64,000 nt of DNA from Chitinophagales bacterium. Its GTDB lineage: Bacteria; Bacteroidota; Bacteroidia; Chitinophagales; LD1. Position numbers and translations under genes: made by a program. Below the pieces are notes generated by a model. It had not been told where the DNA came from, did no database searches, and worked only from the letters and a program-made list of their open reading frames with translations. The DNA is taken from NCBI GenBank assembly GCA_026129525.1, contig JAHCHW010000002.1, forward strand, positions 1-64,000. Reading direction: 5' to 3'. This document shows positions 9,001 to 16,225 of the stretch, piece by piece. The first letter of the stretch is position 1. The number at the start of each line of letters is the position of its first letter.

Positions 9001-11579
9001 TTACCAATTACAGCTACTCAGGTTCATTCAATTACACAAGTGCTGATGTTGTGGGAAACACAAATTTATACAGTGCAGAACGATGGAGCGGCTCGGCATG
9101 GGTTACTGCAATAGGCAGCAGTGCAGCCGGAAACATACTCAGCATTACCGGCACTCAAACACAAACTTCATCACCGCTTGCAGGCGATTATACAGCGCGC
9201 TATGTTCCCGGTCCGTCTGTTTGGGTTGGCACCACGCCCGACTGGAGCGTAAGCACTAACTGGCAACCTGTTGGCATACCCGATAACTGCAATGCAGATG
9301 TGCAAATACCTGCCAACCCTGTTGGCGGCAACTACCCCGAAGTAAGCAGTGCCGTTAGTGTTGGCGATTTGCAATTAGGCAACGGAGCAAGGATTACGTT
9401 GAACAACAAACTCAAGGTATGCGGCAACATTACGGGAGGCAACTCATCTACCAATCTTCCGGCAATAATCGGCACCAGCTATTTAGAGTTGAATGGCGGC
9501 AGCGCACAAACCATCAGCGGACGAGTGCAGTTCAACACCTTGCGTTTGAACAATACGAACGGAACGCAATTGGCAAGCGGAGCCTTTGCCGATATTATTA
9601 CCGCTTTAGAACTGCAACACGGCACGTTTACCACCACAGGCGGCACACTCACCTTCAAGAGCGCGGCTGATGATGAGTATGCTATTCTTGACAACTTCAG
9701 CGACAACAGTTGGGATGGCGTATTGGCAGGTAACGCTAAAGTAGAGCGCTATGTGCCGGTGGCAGGTTTCAACCAACACTATTTTGGCACACCTATCGTA
9801 AATGCAACATTTGCACAATTAGGAGCAACGGGCACTGCGGGTTACTTAATTCCTAAACCCAATTGCGACAAAAACCAAATGGCAAACAACTCGCCTTACG
9901 GAACGGTGTTCCAGTGGCACGATAACGACCCCGACATTGCCCTCACCGGTTGCTTGTATCACGGTTGGGAAGTGAAGAAAACCGGAGTTACCGAAGCAGG
10001 CAGAGGCTACTCGGTTTATCTCAATCAAGGCGTGTTCAGCATTACCGGAAATATTAACCAGGGCACTAGCTACAGCGTTGGCGGTTTCGACAATGTAGGC
10101 TGGGCAACCAACAACCTGCAAACGGCAGGCATGGTTCCGCCTGCTTTCAACTCCGGCTGGCATATTGTTGCTAATCCGTTTTTAGCTCCGCTCGAATTAG
10201 GCGGGCACGATGCCGACTTTGACGATGCGGCTATTTGGGTAACCTCAGGACCTTACAACGGCACCTACCAGCCGCTTGCTATTACAGGCGGAAACGTAGC
10301 ACCTATGCAGGGCTTTATCGTGCATCGCAACGGAGCTTCGGCCAAAACATTCACCTTCAACAAAAACGAATGCCGCACAACTCAAGGCTTGCAGTTTTAC
10401 AAAACCGCCAGCGAACACACCCTCAACATTAAAGTAAGCGGCAACGGCTTTAACGATATTACCTACATAGAGTATAACAGCGATGCCACCAACGCTTTTG
10501 ATGTAAACTACGACTCGCGCAAACTGCTGAGCAGTTGGGGGCAGCCTACCATTTTTACCAACAACAGCGATGGCATTACGCGTTTGTCACGCAACACCAA
10601 CCGCACCATAACCGAAACGCCCAACATTCCGCTCAACTTCTTACCGGGAACAGGAGGCAGTTACACCTTCGACTTTGAAGGCATAAACACATTTGACCCT
10701 ACCACTTACATGTTTATAGAAGATAAACAAACAGGTGTGTGGACAGACATTCGTCAAAACCCCGTTTACACCTTCCAGTCGAATGCGGGCGATGCCATTG
10801 AGCGCTTTGTGCTGCACTTTACTCCTGCGGCAATCATCAATACCACAGCCGCTACCTGCCAAACCAACGGCACGCTCTACTTAGAGCAGCCGGGCACTGC
10901 CAACTGGAACTACACCATTGCCAACAGCCAAAGCAACATTATCAATGCGGGAATGCTCAATAACAGTAACACCATTATACTCGGAGTTCCTGCCGGCACT
11001 TACACCATTACGCTGATTGATAACAGCGGTTACACCGTAGTAAAAGCGGTAACGGTAAGCGGAGTAAGTCCGATAACTGCCAACATTAGCGCCAGCAGCC
11101 AAACGGCAGAAGTTGGCGAAGGTATTACCTTCAGCAGCAATGCTAACGCAGCAAGCACCGAATGGGATATGGGCGATGGTGTAATTTACAACACATCACA
11201 AGTTACGCATCAATACCTGCAGGAAGGCACCTATACCGTTACACTTACCATTACCAGTAACGATGGCTGTGTATCCACCGCTACCCAACTGATAACCGTA
11301 ACCGAGGCGCAAACCACCGGAGTAAGCAACAACACCCAAAGCGGCATCAACATTTTCAGTTTCAGAAATACCGTAGTGGTTGATTTCGGAAAAGCAAGCA
11401 ACATCAATGCTACCATTGATGTTTACAACATCATGGGGCAATTACTCTTAAGCGACCGCACCCAAAACAAGGTGTATGCAAAGGAGATAAACAACCTGAG
11501 TGCAGCTTACATCATCATCCGCGTAAACAACAACGGAGAAGAAACCAGAAGAAAGTTATTTTTGACGGGAGGAGAATAA
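3024..11579 (+). CDS. Giant multi-domain T9SS cargo with YDG, choice-of-anchor and PKD modules
   Basis: About 2851 residues from the preferred start at 3024, where MLKSFTPNVVLVAFLVLVSF begins a signal peptide ending in GKAQ. The in-frame ATG at 2946 adds 26 basic residues ahead of it. Modules in order: an N-terminal beta-sandwich (about 35-220); a putative-Ig module with the LPAGLSVNTSSGAITG signature; two YDG-type repeats (NKTYDATTAATISG and NKPYDGTTAATITG, near 315-470); a choice-of-anchor-D/ASH-like module (TFTITNSGNATLNISSI); very long Ser/Thr/Asn/Gly-rich beta repeats through the middle; a PKD domain (WDMGDGVIYNTSQVTHQY) close to the end; and a C-terminal T9SS-type domain. It is probably a surface adhesin or matrix component. 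The last third, from about 9200, looks visibly more GC-rich than the middle. No catalytic motif was seen. Confidence 0.85.
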   Translation: MLKSFTPNVVLVAFLVLVSFYGKAQTAYTMSSGNYSQDFSNISGWSNNYASGTGASNWRVATSVVTSTVDATTVFSTGTTGGIQKGTNSMVVLATGTNSTATDLLLDFTGRTAGTISLNWSKIVNTANVTPRTSDLKIQYSTNNGSSFTDLTGYTFPRITNDNSSESGSISSVSLPSALDNQSQVVIRFYVWNNGQTGGSGNRPKFNIDDITITSTSSGSTPVITSSLTSSVTYGASYTYNITATNSPTSYGATGLPAGLSVNTSSGAITGNPTAAPGVYPVTISATNGSGSDSKTLNITITAKPLTITGISISNKTYDATTAATISGTPSLVGVVGGDVVSVSGGSAVFTTKTVGNGKATTVSGYTLSGTHAANYSLTQPSGLTANVTAATLTVSGAAAQNKPYDGTTAATITGTLNGILGTDVVTLNGTGTFASPNVGTGIAVTSTSTLSGADAGNYTLTQPTGLTANITAAPSVLAAWDFNGYSAYGSSPQAATSTHSNVTVVGLTRGSGVGTTPTAAANAWGGTDWSTSSSSATAISTNDFVTFSITANTGYDVSLSSISAYNVRRSTAGPTTGLWQYQIGSGSFTDIGSAITWGSITSASGNPQTAIDLSGISALQNISSGTTVTFRIVNYNASGTGSWYLNDPNASSGNDFVVNGFVDVAAPAPAIAVTSQAHNSTYAYGNKVINTNTDQTFTITNSGNATLNISSINVAGAGFSLQGSAPTSVAASGSANFTVRFSPTAVTSYSGTVTINSDATPNAYVINLTGTGTYASASDVAENNTSYSSNIDYTQFQATPLVGNSVSGTVGVMKLQVRDGGFSNNDNDGQGTTLTRIKFTVKDPSNNNRISQIRHAVLATTGNSIFAVANITGTELDFQNVTGWAQTVAGSNANSSDFILRVSFNSTGIIDKTKLVFQVSGVEALTSGSGFAAANGGAPASNASELNNINRLVVTADRLAFTIQPQNGGVGSALASFTVAATDVNENVDVDATNTFTLTTSSGSNFTSGSPYTLAAGIKNITDVVYSAAKTNETLTATNTGASLTFSNTATSSPFNVSNVAIGTYRSASAGNWTSISWERFTAGGWASSSAPTDGTTDSILIYHNVTFNTTGSWSLTKLVVMSSGTFTQSNTNGVTFTTLILRNGGTFNMNNLTTISSSGGKFEMEANATFNANYSSNPYALNLFMGTEEFNPASNFVIKNVSSANFLTTESALSAFTQSGYSAYFGNLIIDYGGTGTFTLISGTLTGNLTHGNLEFKTVNGNMRMIQNVNVGTSGSPVTIGGDLIINNTFGSAISIRNDAGNAYFRVKGNVVNNSSNNFRFFAGTNETGTIVLTVDGNLSINSGNFYFHSTSGTAPAMTLNLNGNLTVASGSVFSSLVNGSTATVNFTGNGVSTSTPQTIDIATTATTENQNIAFVVTNGAYVQQVNRDVELGVNSSLTVQSGGVYDFGYNGTAGYNLTKTASASSTSFNVNAGGTIRITSTESAGAIRSGTTNGGNVRTDSRTYNASAIYHYIGKANQFTGDALPTPLTGSLIVELNADALELSVNTTSRSVNSPGSLVIKKGTLLENSSSSHIDGTGTLEMTGGIYQIATVNTGSTQLPRISGSYTLNGGTVELNGNATSSSLIQNLRGAGREYYNLKISGTATGGGYKTIQSNAVVKNQLEITGNTIFDIGSNSLSGNGGVKMDGGRFRISRTTGIPALPELNGTATPYNLTGGVIELYGSTASNRHNLRGTYGSPSTSMEYYDVEINADAANEANGNAGTTASFKLKNSLVVNAPAILRLDRTDIVTNATGFTASFTVASGAGLFYGNENGITASGASGNMQVANRTFNTGTYGFVSTAANMVTGSGLPATVNKLFLLKSNAADQVSLTNSVTVNNAVGFTNGILTLGTRTLTFGSSATSSGASVNSFIATDGSGQVKKDIDAGASSFTFPVGDVAGTTEFSPATISFTSNAVAGTLGIKVTDAVHPNIGSSTNYISRYWSFTNTGLTNYSYSGSFNYTSADVVGNTNLYSAERWSGSAWVTAIGSSAAGNILSITGTQTQTSSPLAGDYTARYVPGPSVWVGTTPDWSVSTNWQPVGIPDNCNADVQIPANPVGGNYPEVSSAVSVGDLQLGNGARITLNNKLKVCGNITGGNSSTNLPAIIGTSYLELNGGSAQTISGRVQFNTLRLNNTNGTQLASGAFADIITALELQHGTFTTTGGTLTFKSAADDEYAILDNFSDNSWDGVLAGNAKVERYVPVAGFNQHYFGTPIVNATFAQLGATGTAGYLIPKPNCDKNQMANNSPYGTVFQWHDNDPDIALTGCLYHGWEVKKTGVTEAGRGYSVYLNQGVFSITGNINQGTSYSVGGFDNVGWATNNLQTAGMVPPAFNSGWHIVANPFLAPLELGGHDADFDDAAIWVTSGPYNGTYQPLAITGGNVAPMQGFIVHRNGASAKTFTFNKNECRTTQGLQFYKTASEHTLNIKVSGNGFNDITYIEYNSDATNAFDVNYDSRKLLSSWGQPTIFTNNSDGITRLSRNTNRTITETPNIPLNFLPGTGGSYTFDFEGINTFDPTTYMFIEDKQTGVWTDIRQNPVYTFQSNAGDAIERFVLHFTPAAIINTTAATCQTNGTLYLEQPGTANWNYTIANSQSNIINAGMLNNSNTIILGVPAGTYTITLIDNSGYTVVKAVTVSGVSPITANISASSQTAEVGEGITFSSNANAASTEWDMGDGVIYNTSQVTHQYLQEGTYTVTLTITSNDGCVSTATQLITVTEAQTTGVSNNTQSGINIFSFRNTVVVDFGKASNINATIDVYNIMGQLLLSDRTQNKVYAKEINNLSAAYIIIRVNNNGEETRRKLFLTGGE

Positions 11580-11591
11580 CAAGCAATAGCA

Positions 11592-11834
11592 ATGAACAAG
11601 CAAATCACAACTAAAACAATACACATTCTTCTGTCGGCAGCAGTCCTGCTGCTGCCAGCAGTTCTCCTTGCCCAACCCGACCCGGGCGGTCCCGGTGGTG
11701 GAGGAGGCATGGCAGCAGCTCCCATTGACCCCGCCAGTTGGCTCATACCCGCAGGATTAGCTGCTTATTACAAGTGGAAGCAGAAAGGGAAAGAGATTTT
11801 AAAGTCAAAAGAAGCAAAGCATGACATATTGTAA
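11592..11834 (+). CDS. Small exported protein resembling the PID-CTERM class
   Basis: 80 residues. It has a signal peptide (about 1-27, ending in LLAQ), a Pro/Gly-rich stretch (PDPGGPGGGGG), then APID followed by a hydrophobic segment (WLIPAGLAAYY) and a basic tail (KWKQKGKEILKSK). Very small Bacteroidota proteins with a PID motif, one hydrophobic helix and a basic end are known as PID-CTERM proteins and are thought to be substrates of a sorting peptidase. The resemblance here is by motif order only; the typical double glycine after PID is replaced by Pro-Ala. It lies 12 bases after the giant gene and is probably co-transcribed with it. The 166 bases that follow hold nothing recognisable. Confidence 0.5.
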   Translation: MNKQITTKTIHILLSAAVLLLPAVLLAQPDPGGPGGGGGMAAAPIDPASWLIPAGLAAYYKWKQKGKEILKSKEAKHDIL

Positions 11835-12000
11835 TGCTTGAAAAAGCAACAAACTTTCTTTTGCCTTTCCAAGCCGGCATTTAATTGAGCGCGAAGATGA
11901 GACTCAGTTTTAAAACTACCGGAGCAGTGTAATTTACTTCTCTAAAAAAAAATTCACTTTTCTCTGTTCCTTTTTACCGGCTGCTGCATTATACAGGTAA

Positions 12001-12606
12001 ATGCAAATGCAGGAAATCATCGCTACCTTTCACGAAACTATGCCGGCAACCGCAACAGCACAACTGACGGACGAAGAGAAAGAAATTCTGGCGGCAAAAC
12101 AGAATGCCGCCTTGTTTCAACCTCTGTATGAGCGGTATTATGAAGCCATCCTGAAGTTTGTTTACCAACGGGTGGTAACCAAGGACGATGCTTTCGACAT
12201 TACACAACAGGTGTTTTTGCAGGCAATGCTTTCCATAAAGAAATACGAATTGCGTGGCTTTCCATTTTCGAGTTGGTTGTATCGCATTGCTATTAATGAA
12301 TTGAACAAGGCTTTCCGCAAAAACGAAAAACAACGGGGCATAAACCTTAGCGAAGAACATTTGCACGACATAAGCGATGAAATAGGAACTGCCGAAACCG
12401 AACAACGCGAGCAAGCGGTATTGCAAGCACTTACTATGCTTAATGAAGATGATTATCAGTTAGTGGAAATGCGTTTTTTCGAAAAGCGGGCTTTTAAAGA
12501 AATAGGCGAAATACTCAACCTGTCCGAAGCAACAGCAAAAATGCGGGTATATCGCATTCTCGAAAAACTGAAACCAAGTGTAGAACGCAATCTTTTAACC
12601 GACTGA
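12001..12606 (+). CDS. ECF-type RNA polymerase sigma factor
   Basis: 201 residues. Region 2 is visible at about 40-110 (LYERYYEAILKFVYQRV, then DAFDITQQVFLQAM and SSWLYRIAINELNKAFRK). Region 4 is at about 140-195 (LNEDDYQLVEMRFFEKRAFKEIGEILNLSEATAKMRVYRILEKL), a helix-turn-helix that contacts the -35-type element. Length and layout fit a group 4 sigma factor. An alternative ATG at 12007 is equally good. Its own promoter is not evident. The next gene encodes a single-pass membrane protein, the usual place for an anti-sigma partner, and three exported proteins follow, so the regulon may include this operon. Confidence in the family is high; the signal is unknown. Confidence 0.92.
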   Translation: MQMQEIIATFHETMPATATAQLTDEEKEILAAKQNAALFQPLYERYYEAILKFVYQRVVTKDDAFDITQQVFLQAMLSIKKYELRGFPFSSWLYRIAINELNKAFRKNEKQRGINLSEEHLHDISDEIGTAETEQREQAVLQALTMLNEDDYQLVEMRFFEKRAFKEIGEILNLSEATAKMRVYRILEKLKPSVERNLLTD

Positions 12607-12711
12607 AACAACAATGGCTATAAAAAACACAACTGCTGATGGTAACTATTTATTCACTCAACAAAATGCGAGACCTCGTCAATTCTCCAACAAGAGAAGG
12701 AGGGCAGTAGT

Positions 12712-14319
12712 ATGAAGAATTACAAAGTAAACATGAACCGCGAACCTTTAACCGCTGCCGATGTAAAAGCCGGAAAAGATTTCGGCAACCTTTTAAAAAC
12801 CTATCAGGCAGTAAAAACTCCTTTTTTCAAAACGGCAAAATTCTGGTTTGGGGCATCGGCAGTAGTGGTGGCAGGCGTTGCCGGAGTATTGCTGTATAAC
12901 TATATGGCAGGTGCCGATATGCCCGCAGCACCTACAAGTTTCATTCAGCCTCCGGTGGCAGAGGTAAATATCAACGCAACCAATTTTATCATCAACACCG
13001 CCAGCGATACGGTTGTTACCTACAAAACAGGTTCACACATCTATATCCCTGCCAATGCTTTTTTAAATGAAAACGGAAATGTGGTAACCGGTGAAATAGA
13101 ATTAAGTTATCGCGAGTTTCACGATATAGCCGATGTGTTTATTGCAGGCATTCCGATGGTGTACGATTCTGCGGGCGAAGAGTATCATTTTGAAACTGCA
13201 GGCATGATGGAGATAATCGCCCGGCAAAATGGCAAGGAGTTGTTTGCGAATCCCGGTGCTTTAATTAAAGTAGAAATGGTATCGCACAACACCGAAGATA
13301 AATTCAACACCTATTGCCTTGACACAACAAAGCGCACATGGGAATATGTTGCACAAAACAATTACAACAAGCCAACTGTTGCCAAAAAGGAAAAACAGGA
13401 AGCCAAAAAATCAGCCAAACAAATTGAAAAGGAAAAAGAATTAAAAACTGCCATAGCTGCCATAGAGCAAACAAAACCTGTGGAACCGCGCAAAGTGGAC
13501 GAACAAAAACCGCGTTTTACCATTAAGGTTGATAAGAATGAGTTTCCCGAAATTGCGATTTACGAAAACATGAAGTTTCAGGTAGAAGATAAAAATTACA
13601 ATACCGCCAAAGCAAAAGTATTGTGGGAGAACGTAGAGCTAAAACGCGTTGCCGGAACACTTAACTACGAGGTAACTTTCAGCAACGCCCGCGAAAGTTA
13701 TACCGTAATTGCTACACCGGTTTTTGCCGACAAAGATTACGCTGCCGCCAAAAAAGTGTACGATGAAAAGTATAAGGAATACGAAACTGCTCTGGCAAAA
13801 AAGAAAGCTGAGCAGGAAAAACTGAAAGCCGAAATGGAGGTTAAAGCCAAAGAGATTGAGCAGAAAATTCAGCAGCAGATGAAAGAGCAGCAGGAGCGCA
13901 TTCGCACTTACGAGGCAGGATTGGCACAGAGTGATTTGATGTATCGCACATTTACCGTTGCCCGCTTCGGAATATGGAACTGCGATTACCCGCAAAGTTT
14001 GCCTGAAGGCGGCAATGTGCTCGCAAGATTTGAAAATAAAGACACCGGCAAAAGTTTAGACCTGCACATGGTTTATTTAGTGGAGCGCGGAAGAAACGCG
14101 ATGTACACGTACTATCCCGACCGCCTGAAAGCATTTCGCTTTAACCCGCAAAAAGAAAACTTTGTTTGGCTGGTTACCCGCGACATGAAAATTGCCGTAG
14201 TGCGGGCAGACGACTTTAGGGCAAGCGTCAAAAAAACGGGCGATGTTACTTTTAAAGCTGAAGTGGTAGAACAAAAATTCAAAACATCGGAAGAAGTGAA
14301 AGAATACCTTGAGATATAG
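12712..14319 (+). CDS. Single-pass membrane protein with coiled coil, possible anti-sigma partner
   Basis: 535 residues. A short cytoplasmic N-terminus (about 1-42) carries TAADVKAGKDFGNLLKTYQ, followed by one membrane helix (about 43-65) and a large periplasmic part. The first periplasmic domain (about 85-225) contains GSHIYIPANAFLNENG and ELSYREFHDIADVFIAGIPM, a block I associate with other Bacteroidota envelope proteins that share this layout. A charged linker (225-260) and a Lys/Glu/Gln coiled coil (about 344-406) follow, then a C-terminal beta domain. The location directly after a sigma-factor gene and the short cytoplasmic head suggest an anti-sigma role, but no zinc-binding or other known anti-sigma motif is present. 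It is spaced 105 bases after the sigma gene and 3 bases before the next gene. Confidence 0.7.
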   Translation: MKNYKVNMNREPLTAADVKAGKDFGNLLKTYQAVKTPFFKTAKFWFGASAVVVAGVAGVLLYNYMAGADMPAAPTSFIQPPVAEVNINATNFIINTASDTVVTYKTGSHIYIPANAFLNENGNVVTGEIELSYREFHDIADVFIAGIPMVYDSAGEEYHFETAGMMEIIARQNGKELFANPGALIKVEMVSHNTEDKFNTYCLDTTKRTWEYVAQNNYNKPTVAKKEKQEAKKSAKQIEKEKELKTAIAAIEQTKPVEPRKVDEQKPRFTIKVDKNEFPEIAIYENMKFQVEDKNYNTAKAKVLWENVELKRVAGTLNYEVTFSNARESYTVIATPVFADKDYAAAKKVYDEKYKEYETALAKKKAEQEKLKAEMEVKAKEIEQKIQQQMKEQQERIRTYEAGLAQSDLMYRTFTVARFGIWNCDYPQSLPEGGNVLARFENKDTGKSLDLHMVYLVERGRNAMYTYYPDRLKAFRFNPQKENFVWLVTRDMKIAVVRADDFRASVKKTGDVTFKAEVVEQKFKTSEEVKEYLEI

Positions 14320-14322
14320 CGC

Positions 14323-15018
14323 ATGCGCCAAACATTTATAGCCATAGCAGTTTTAGTGTTACCGGTCCTTGTTCTTTCACAGAGCAGGGATACGGTGTTT
14401 ACGGTAAAAGCCAATACCGGAGCCGTAATACTTTTACCCGAAACCGATGTACTTTACAAGGACATTACATGGAAGTTTAAAATCGTAAAGCCAAGCGGTA
14501 TGGTAATAGATACCGTGCTGTTTACAGGCGGAACAGTAATACGGAAAGATTCGCTTTTACTACTCAAACCCACTCAAACTAAAAGTGCCTTGCTGAAAAT
14601 TTATGAGCGCAATGCTTCAGGAAAAAGTGTGTTGGTATTTATCAAAGAATTTAACGTAGTAAAGTTTACCGAACCCAAACCAAACCTCGATGGAGTAGAG
14701 AGTGATTCAGTGATACAACGTATGCGGGTGGTGGCGCAAGGCTACATTAACATGCCTAAAAGTACCGACCCTGCTTTAAAGCGCATCAGCTATCCGATTA
14801 TTTCTTTCGAAATGCTCGACTATACTAACGGCTTGCCCGATACGTTAAAAGCCAGCGGCAACCGCATGAGTTACGATATGCGCGACCGCATTGATAAAAT
14901 GCAGGGAGGCTCGGTAATTGAAGCGGTAAACATTCGCTATCGCATCGGCAACGATACTCTTACCACACGTTTGCCGCTGCGCGTTTATCTGGCAGATGAC
15001 AAAATCAGTAAGTTTTGA
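14323..15018 (+). CDS. Exported protein, GldM-like in part
   Basis: 231 residues with a signal peptide (MRQTFIAIAVLVLPVLVLS, cleaved near SQ). The remainder is all-beta in appearance. Its last 100 residues (SYPIISFEMLDYTNGLPDT ... GGSVIEAVNIRYRIGNDT) have the spacing seen in the C-terminal domain of GldM, the periplasmic arm of the T9SS motor: an opening beta strand on a F/Y-rich motif, a mid-domain charged helix, a GG turn, and a final I-R-Y strand. This is pattern recognition, not an alignment. The gene follows the membrane-protein gene by 3 bases and overlaps the next gene, so it is part of the sigma-factor operon. Confidence 0.6.
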   Translation: MRQTFIAIAVLVLPVLVLSQSRDTVFTVKANTGAVILLPETDVLYKDITWKFKIVKPSGMVIDTVLFTGGTVIRKDSLLLLKPTQTKSALLKIYERNASGKSVLVFIKEFNVVKFTEPKPNLDGVESDSVIQRMRVVAQGYINMPKSTDPALKRISYPIISFEMLDYTNGLPDTLKASGNRMSYDMRDRIDKMQGGSVIEAVNIRYRIGNDTLTTRLPLRVYLADDKISKF

Positions 15019-15395
15019 AAGCAATATTTACCCTTTTGATTTTACCATTTTGGTATGGCGTTGCCATCGCTCAACAAGAGGTTACTTTTCAGGTAAAGAA
15101 GAAATACACTGAAGATTCATCAATTCCCATGCTGCCCAATTTTGATTTCATGGTTGGTGTTGATTCCATGCCCGAACGCAGCACCATTGCGGCTGATGTT
15201 CGCCCCATAAGAGGATTGTTTGATTCTATTGCTACATTCAACATTAAAGCAAGTATTCACGGAAACTACCTCTTCGTCTCCTCCCCTTCTTTTCCCTGCC
15301 GGGGCATTCTAAAACTTTTCAAAAAGAAAGAAGATGGAACTCATGAATTGGTTTTCTTTCGTTACATCCGCGTGGCGGGTAAAAGGCGGGAGTGA
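15015..15395 (+). CDS. Short exported protein with TTG start, translationally coupled
   Basis: 126 residues. The start is TTG at 15015, sharing four bases (TTGA) with the stop codon of the preceding gene, which implies translational coupling. This start is chosen because it opens straight into a signal peptide (KAIFTLLILPFWYGVAIAQQ). The mature part of about 105 residues has FDSIATFNIKASIHGNYLF and ILKLFKKKEDGTHELVFFRY, similar in style to its two neighbours and to a single GldM-type beta domain. It is only about half their length, so it may have lost one domain. Function unknown. Confidence 0.6.
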   Translation: MKAIFTLLILPFWYGVAIAQQEVTFQVKKKYTEDSSIPMLPNFDFMVGVDSMPERSTIAADVRPIRGLFDSIATFNIKASIHGNYLFVSSPSFPCRGILKLFKKKEDGTHELVFFRYIRVAGKRRE

Positions 15396-15500
15396 GTGTC
15401 TATTCCTAAAAACTAAATTCCGTTAATGTGGGGAAACTCCTCTCCCTTTGCCGTTTCGCATAAGCATTATTCATTACTTTCCGTTTTATCCACCAAAGCA

Positions 15501-16223
15501 ATGCGTAAGGCAATCCTCATAAGTCTATTTTTTCAGTTGGCAGCAACCGGTTTGTTTGCCCAAAAAGTAAATGCCGAAATTTTTATCCCCATTGACAACC
15601 GCACCGAAATTTGGCTGAAACCGCGGTTAGACACATTAGACAATCAAAAGGAGTATGAATTCAGAATACGGGTAACGCCCGATTACACCATCTCACAATT
15701 TCTTTTCGAAAAAGGATTAGCCATACATACCGACAGTGTTTTAAAAATTATTCCCAACAGCACCAACTACGATGGATTTGACACCGCCACGCTGCGCGTC
15801 ATTGTAACCAGCATTACCGGCTCGCGGATTATTCTTTTTCAAAAACGATTTATTGTAAAAGTTCCGCCAAAAATGTTTCCGGTTATCAGCAACCCTACCA
15901 CCAACATTATGAAGCTGAACGACAAAATTTATTTAGACCGCAACAAACCTTATTCCCGCGATTTGTTCAGCACACCGCCTTCCATTATTACCATGTACGA
16001 CAACTTTGCAAACATGAAGCCATATGAAGTAAAGAATGTAACAGTGGCTTTATATGAGAAGGAAGGCAAGCAGTATGTTTCCAACAGCGATACCATTAGT
16101 GGCGATGCATTAAAAGAGTTTAAAAAAATACGCAGCGCTATTCCGGTTTACATTAAAGTGGAAGCCATGAGCGGTAAATCGAAAAAAGTGGTGTGGAATA
16201 AAATAATGGTGTATGCCGAGTAA
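15501..16223 (+). CDS. Exported protein, GldM-like in part
   Basis: I start at the ATG at 15501 (240 residues) because MRKAILISLFFQLAATGLFAQ is a complete signal peptide; the in-frame ATG at 15426 would put 25 unrelated residues in front. The mature protein has two apparent beta domains. The second (ITMYDNFANMKPYEVKNVTV ... IRSAIPVYIKVEAMSGKSKK) shows the same ordered elements as the preceding 231-residue protein and resembles the GldM C-terminal domain. It is the last gene of the sigma-factor operon and converges with the permease gene, with only 2 bases between the stops. Confidence 0.6.
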   Translation: MRKAILISLFFQLAATGLFAQKVNAEIFIPIDNRTEIWLKPRLDTLDNQKEYEFRIRVTPDYTISQFLFEKGLAIHTDSVLKIIPNSTNYDGFDTATLRVIVTSITGSRIILFQKRFIVKVPPKMFPVISNPTTNIMKLNDKIYLDRNKPYSRDLFSTPPSIITMYDNFANMKPYEVKNVTVALYEKEGKQYVSNSDTISGDALKEFKKIRSAIPVYIKVEAMSGKSKKVVWNKIMVYAE

Positions 16224-16225
16224 AT

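Noticed and set aside
13639..14414. Several minus-strand frames over the sigma-operon membrane protein gene
   Set aside because: Low-complexity antisense of Lys/Glu codons, giving Phe/Leu-rich nonsense.
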